Shown piece by piece: positions 62,201 to 64,000 of a stretch of 64,000 nucleotides of DNA. The stretch's first letter is position 1, and every line of letters starts with the position of its first letter. The notes under the pieces were generated by a model, which had not been told where the DNA came from, did not search any database, and was given only the letters and a program-made list of their open reading frames with translations. Location of the stretch: assembly GCA_029582265.1 (NCBI GenBank), contig CM055821.1, positions 44,707,694-44,771,693 on the forward strand, in the 5' to 3' direction. Both the position numbers and the translations under genes were made by a program. The stretch is from Zoroaster sp. YZ-2022. Lineage: Eukaryota > Echinodermata > Asteroidea > Forcipulatida > Zoroasteridae.

Positions 62201-64000
62201 CTGTTCTCCGCCGGCTTGTCGCCTCCAAGAAAGGCCTTAGACCATCCACCTATTCACTTAGCTATACACGCACGCGTGAAATAGTTCTGGACGCTCTCCG
62301 AACCATCGTCCCCAACGTTGCCACTTACGGCCTTCATAGTTTGAGATCAGGCGGGGCATCTGCTGCCTTCAACGCCAATGTTCCCCCATTCCTTATTTCC
62401 AAACAGGGCAGATGGAAAACGGAGAGTGCCAGGAACGTATATTTCCAGTTAGACGAAGAGTCCACTTTATTCGCCACAAAGAATTTAGGCATTTAAACTT
62501 TACACGCATTCCGCTTTGGGCTCAAATTCTAATCTCCTGTGATAATTTTCAACAGATTATTCCGACTCCAGAAATGGATTCATAACGAATGAAACTTTCG
62601 AGTTTAAGAATTGTATAGTAATTACAAATAGTAAGAGTGTTGAACAGAGTTCAAGTTATTTGTTACTAGAACCTAATAAAATTCCACAGAAAATACCTGT
62701 TTATTTAAACTAAGGCCAAAATTAATGGCCGCATTGTTTCAAATAATTTTAAGGTTAATTCGAGATACAATATCACGATATAAAGATTATTAAACAGCAG
62801 GGTCCGCTTACGACCAACCCCAACGTGCACCATCGAAAACATTGTCAGTTTCATTCTTCTTTTTTCACTACCGACTCGTACCGAACATGAGGTAAAAAAT
62901 AGAAAAGAAATGTATTTTCTGACGGAAGAATGTAGGAAGAAAATTTATATTCCCTGGTTACTGAAATATATTTATCACCTAACTTCCACAATTTATCATT
63001 ATTAACACGCTGACCTGAAACTAATACATTACATTTATCATGGTTAAAACTCATTTTCCAATCATTCGCAAATTCAGCTGCTACCTCCAACATTCTATTC
63101 AATTCCTTTTCATCATTTGCCAATAAGACCACGTCGTCTGCCCAAAAAAGACTACCAACCCAAACATCGTGAATTCGCACACCCAAATCATGCTTCTTAA
63201 GTAACTTAGAAAAGTCAGAGATAAAAATACAAAACAAAACCGGCGATAAAACACAACCTTGTTTAACTCCTTCATCAACATCAAAGAAATCAGTTTCGAT
63301 ATTTCCAAATTTTACTTGTGCCTGAACATTATCATAAAGAGTGTCAATCAACCTCCAGATACGACCCCTTAGACCTGAATTCCATGCTGCCACCAAAAGA
63401 CCATCCCTCCACACTGTCGAACGCCTTACGGAAGTCTAAGAATTGAAAATTTACCTGAAAGGTAAAATTTTAACTTAAACTTATTTGGTGTTAAGCTTAT
63501 GATGGTATCAACCTCACCTAGAAATAATGTTGTCTGAAGAGCTGTTATTTTTAAGAAAAGTTTAATTACTGCCAGTTTTAATTTAAGAGTACTCTTTCCA
63601 CATTAGAATGAATAACAAAAATCTGAATAAATTGTTACTCTGTTCTTTTTAATGACATAATGTAATAAGCTGCTAATTTCATCAGGTTGGTTGTTTAATG
63701 TATATCTTGAAACAAGGAGAGTAAGTATAACCAGTTAGAATTACTGGAAACTGCCATTAAAAGTACATTTTGAAAACGTTTACTGAGTGAGATTTATCCA
63801 TAGTGAGTACAGACATTTGCTTTCATCTGATCTTACCCCAAGTCTTCAAGACGTACAGAAGGACCCAAGGATGACTCTTCCTCCAGGATGAGTGTCTGGA
63901 TCTCATTATTCCTCTCTTCCTCCGTCTTAGACTTGTCCTTCAAGATCTGTCTCTTCCTGTCCACCAAGACCTTCAGCTGACAGAGGAAGTGCGCTCGGTG
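50016..64000 (-). CDS. HECTD1: HECT-type E3 ubiquitin ligase, C-terminal exons (HECTD1-like), partial
   Basis: Four minus-strand exons (64000-63837, 55115-54943, 54141-53991, 50298-50016) join in phase into about 257 codons ending the protein. They encode the HECT catalytic domain that takes ubiquitin as a thioester and passes it to substrates: [15 protein letters not shown] N-lobe residues, [31 protein letters not shown], then [24 protein letters not shown] and the catalytic-Cys loop [15 protein letters not shown]. The end GFHLN matches what I recall of HECTD1; TRIP12 is the nearest alternative. The upstream exons are outside the window. The large intron (55116-63836) is filled with retroelements. 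Confidence 0.9.
50425..50679. mobile_element. TTAA MITE family 1 (255 bp), near-identical to 1022-1276
   Basis: TTAA at 50421-50424 and 50680-50683. The sequence follows 1022-1276 along its whole length with only a few differences seen by eye, so both copies moved recently. It lies in the last intron of the HECTD1-like gene, about 125 bp upstream of the final exon's acceptor. Confidence 0.88.
50830..51010. repeat. Degenerate relative of the hammerhead-like repeat
   Basis: Contains GCGGTGACACCATGTAGAAA, TCTGAAAAGAAC, and 'CAGTATGCTCTGATCATCTTCATG', recalling the arms and core of 39141-39336, but heavily changed. This is a low-confidence relationship. Confidence 0.35.
51151..51485 (+). repeat. 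tRNA-derived SINE, full-length copy 5
   Basis: It has the best-preserved head of the set: A box TGGCCGAGCGG at about 51158, B box GGTTCGAATCCC at about 51213. The full body follows, ending at TATATAAGTCCACAC without a long tail. Confidence 0.87.
51486..53990. other. HECTD1-like last intron, unassigned part
   Basis: No exon was recognised. At about 53565-53720 the words CCTCAGATTGCACCAGAGAG and CCTAGGGCCCTTAAGCGGGC recall a widespread invertebrate repeat. A CG-rich patch at 51690-51710 and 52040-52070 is unexplained. Confidence 0.5.
53991..54141 (-). CDS. HECTD1: HECTD1-like penultimate coding exon
   Basis: 151 nt encoding [20 protein letters not shown], then [20 protein letters not shown] and [10 protein letters not shown]. 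The acceptor is AG at 54143-54142 and the donor GTGGGT starts at 53990. Phases agree with both neighbours. Confidence 0.93.
54235..54496. mobile_element. TTAA MITE family 2, complete short form (262 bp)
   Basis: TTAA at 54231-54234 and 54497-54500, with inverted ends CCCTAAC...GTAGGG. GGAGGATTTTGGAGGATT near the right end mirrors AATCCTCCAAAATCCTCC near the left, so the arms are long and imperfect. The CCCTA start plus TTAA is the classic piggyBac pattern. Confidence 0.88.
54592..54780. repeat. GGGCCCAATTTCA family, copy with both arms
   Basis: GGCCAATTTTACAGAGCTGC at the left is mirrored by GCAGCTCTATGAAATTGAC at the right, with TTGCTTAGC words between. This is the clearest view of the family's inverted ends. 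Confidence 0.65.
54943..55115 (-). CDS. HECTD1: HECTD1-like third-from-last coding exon
   Basis: 173 nt. The first base completes a Gly codon, then [20 protein letters not shown] and a run to QRQVEAFR plus one base. The donor GTAGGT begins at 54942. It is part of the HECT N-lobe. Confidence 0.92.
55166..55516. mobile_element. TTAA MITE family 2, long form, intact reference copy (351 bp)
   Basis: TTAA at 55162-55165 and 55517-55520. It carries the sequence GTGTGCATACATGTC uninterrupted at 55435-55449, the place where the gypsy element is inserted in the copy at 30022-37772. It has one unit of the 44-bp subterminal repeat. Confidence 0.9.
55521..55720. mobile_element. TTAA-flanked palindromic MITE, family 4 (200 bp)
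   Basis: AGGGACAATATCATCACGAT and its exact inverse at the right end are perfect inverted repeats of about 22 bp. TTAA lies at 55517-55520 and 55721-55724. Inner words (GCATGGAATC / GATTCCATGC, CAGTGACTGAAAA / TTTTCAGTCACTG) continue the pairing, so the whole element can fold as a hairpin. It abuts the family-2 copy and shares its TTAA. Confidence 0.92.
55880..57649 (-). pseudogene. LINE, 3' half (split by the recombinase retroelement)
   Basis: Minus strand: the frame resumes at [20 protein letters not shown] (57648 leftward), then [15 protein letters not shown], and further on a finger-like [19 protein letters not shown] at about 56870-56790, ending at 56563. At least one frame break lies in between (near 57440-57300). 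The (TTTA)n run at about 55882-55902 would be the tail on the minus strand (AAATAAAT), so the 3' UTR is about 680 bp. The upstream RT part is at 62944-63470. Confidence 0.8.
57650..57825 (+). repeat. Split repeat A1
   Basis: From TGGAATTTCTTTTCG to CACGAGTTACG. It differs from A2 (60981-61156) at one noted position (GGCGGC versus GGCAGC). Confidence 0.93.
57826..58510 (+). pseudogene. gag-like region of the recombinase retroelement
   Basis: Two short frames (from about 57859, and 58192-58506) encode a charged start ([16 protein letters not shown]), an Ala/Lys/Pro-rich basic stretch ([18 protein letters not shown]) and a zinc knuckle [12 protein letters not shown] whose last Cys is not in frame. 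Frame changes and the lost Cys show that it is decayed. It would be the nucleocapsid-like RNA-binding protein. Confidence 0.7.
58560..60321 (+). pseudogene. RT and RNase H of the recombinase retroelement
   Basis: The 5' part (58560-59037) shows RT fingers in changing frames ([18 protein letters not shown]). The long frame 59038-60321 begins [14 protein letters not shown], with the catalytic YIDDAII at about 59134-59154. RNase H follows: [12 protein letters not shown] (about 59632) and WYTDNTNV (about 59810), then [10 protein letters not shown]...FNSRFW, typical of DIRS/Ngaro pol proteins. The open part is 427 codons; the start of the RT is broken. Confidence 0.88.
60322..60836. other. Non-coding remnant between RNase H and B1
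   Basis: About 515 bp with short broken frames only. In related elements the methylase or recombinase would follow RNase H here; neither is recognisable before B1. Confidence 0.5.
60837..61156 (+). repeat. Split repeats B1 and A2, adjacent
   Basis: B1 (60837-60979) matches B2 (62798-62943), and A2 (60981-61156) matches A1. They are separated by a single G at 60980. The B-A junction has the form expected from a circular intermediate. Confidence 0.93.
61157..61492. other. Leader between A2 and the recombinase
   Basis: GTATACGGTATCGGTTTCAG (61203 on) is partly mirrored by CGGAACCGATACCAG (61334-61348), forming a large stem-loop around a GC-rich middle (GAGGGCCCGGGCTGC). This could be a 5' UTR or promoter for the recombinase gene. 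Confidence 0.45.
61493..62496 (+). pseudogene. Tyrosine recombinase of the retroelement (two pieces)
   Basis: Piece 1 (61493-62011, 172 codons) has an N-terminal core-binding part and [10 protein letters not shown], which holds the first catalytic Arg. Piece 2 (62137-62496) carries [10 protein letters not shown] (the His-x-x-Arg box) and [14 protein letters not shown] with the nucleophilic Tyr. About 120 bp between them are out of frame. The enzyme would integrate a circular DNA copy by site-specific strand exchange. The catalytic residues R, H-x-x-R and Y are all present. Confidence 0.85.
62497..62797. other. AT-rich stretch between recombinase and B2
   Basis: Roughly 300 bp without coding signal; probably the 3' UTR of the retroelement. 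Confidence 0.5.
62798..62943 (+). repeat. Split repeat B2, right end of the element
   Basis: From CAGGGTCCGCTTACGACC to TAGGAAGAAA(A). A small change relative to B1 lies in the middle (TGCATTGAACATG versus TCGTACCGAACATG). Confidence 0.92.
62944..63470 (-). pseudogene. LINE, RT part (right half, split by the retroelement)
   Basis: On the minus strand the frame reads RT motifs: DFRKAF (with a frame break right after), [32 protein letters not shown] (catalytic Asp pair) and [13 protein letters not shown], then [12 protein letters not shown], where it is cut at 62944 and resumes at 57649. The clade is not assigned; the order suits a jockey/CR1-like LINE. The 5' part is missing (the element is truncated at about 63470). 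Confidence 0.85.
63471..63836. other. HECTD1-like intron next to the first visible exon
   Basis: AT-rich, with no repeat or gene recognised; the GTAAGA donor of the upstream exon is read on the minus strand at 63836. Confidence 0.6.
63837..64000 (-). CDS. HECTD1: HECTD1-like exon, cut by the window edge
   Basis: At least 164 nt of open minus-strand frame: [20 protein letters not shown], a Lys/Glu-rich helix ([13 protein letters not shown]), then [11 protein letters not shown]. It ends after two bases of the Gly codon that exon 55115-54943 completes. The acceptor lies beyond 64000. Confidence 0.88.

Larger units (their letters stand above)
57650..62943 (+). mobile_element. Tyrosine-recombinase retroelement (Ngaro/PAT-like) with split direct repeats
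   Basis: Four repeat blocks: A1 57650-57825, B1 60837-60979, A2 60981-61156, B2 62798-62943. A1/A2 (176 bp) and B1/B2 (about 144 bp) are near-identical pairs, in the order A1...B1A2...B2. Between A1 and B1 lie a gag-like region and RT/RNase H; between A2 and B2 lies a tyrosine recombinase. Removing 57650-62943 rejoins the LINE frame as REYK-HLGVY without gain or loss, and there is no target duplication, as expected for recombinase-based insertion. Each coding part is broken. Confidence 0.88.

Overview
The window is animal nuclear DNA: AT-rich, intron-split genes with GT/AG splice sites, tRNA-derived SINEs, LINEs, LTR and tyrosine-recombinase retroelements and many cut-and-paste transposon derivatives. 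The repeat mix and secreted PAN plus fibrinogen-domain lectins suggest a marine invertebrate deuterostome, perhaps an echinoderm. This is an inference; no species marker is visible.

Two conserved genes converge tail to tail. ENOPH1 (enolase-phosphatase E1, methionine salvage) lies on the + strand in six coding exons from 11877 to 45664, encoding 281 aa. The last four coding exons of a HECTD1-type HECT ubiquitin ligase lie on the - strand between 64000 and 50016; the rest of that gene is beyond the right edge. ENOPH1 intron 2 (about 23.7 kb) holds two intronless antisense genes for secreted fibrinogen-related lectins (19207-20193 and 24351-25328). They sit in a tandem segmental duplication (about 14391-20560 and 21031-25700). 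The two proteins are nearly identical except in the C-terminal part that forms the ligand pocket in ficolins.

Most of the rest is mobile DNA. At 4034-9292 three copies of an R4/Dong-like non-LTR element with a restriction-like endonuclease lie head to tail in (TAA)n microsatellite; the middle copy has an unbroken 1136-aa reading frame. At 28850-37860 there is a three-layer nest: a minus-strand LINE whose tail has become a 123-bp minisatellite, a TTAA-type MITE inside the LINE, and a Ty3/gypsy element (30241-37375) inside the MITE. The gypsy element has two 702-bp LTRs, a CATA target duplication, broken pol frames and a textbook -1 frameshift site. At 55880-63470, in the HECTD1 intron, another LINE is split in mid-codon-run by a tyrosine-recombinase retroelement (57650-62943) with split direct repeats A1...B1A2...B2. 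At 40269-41188 a hAT element carries a nested TTAA MITE.

Several families of MITEs with TTAA target sites (piggyBac-like) are scattered through introns, together with five SINE copies plus one fragment, a hammerhead-like palindromic repeat and a 5S rRNA-derived fragment. Pairs of filled and empty sites, either between the two duplication units or between MITE copies, prove three of the insertions directly.
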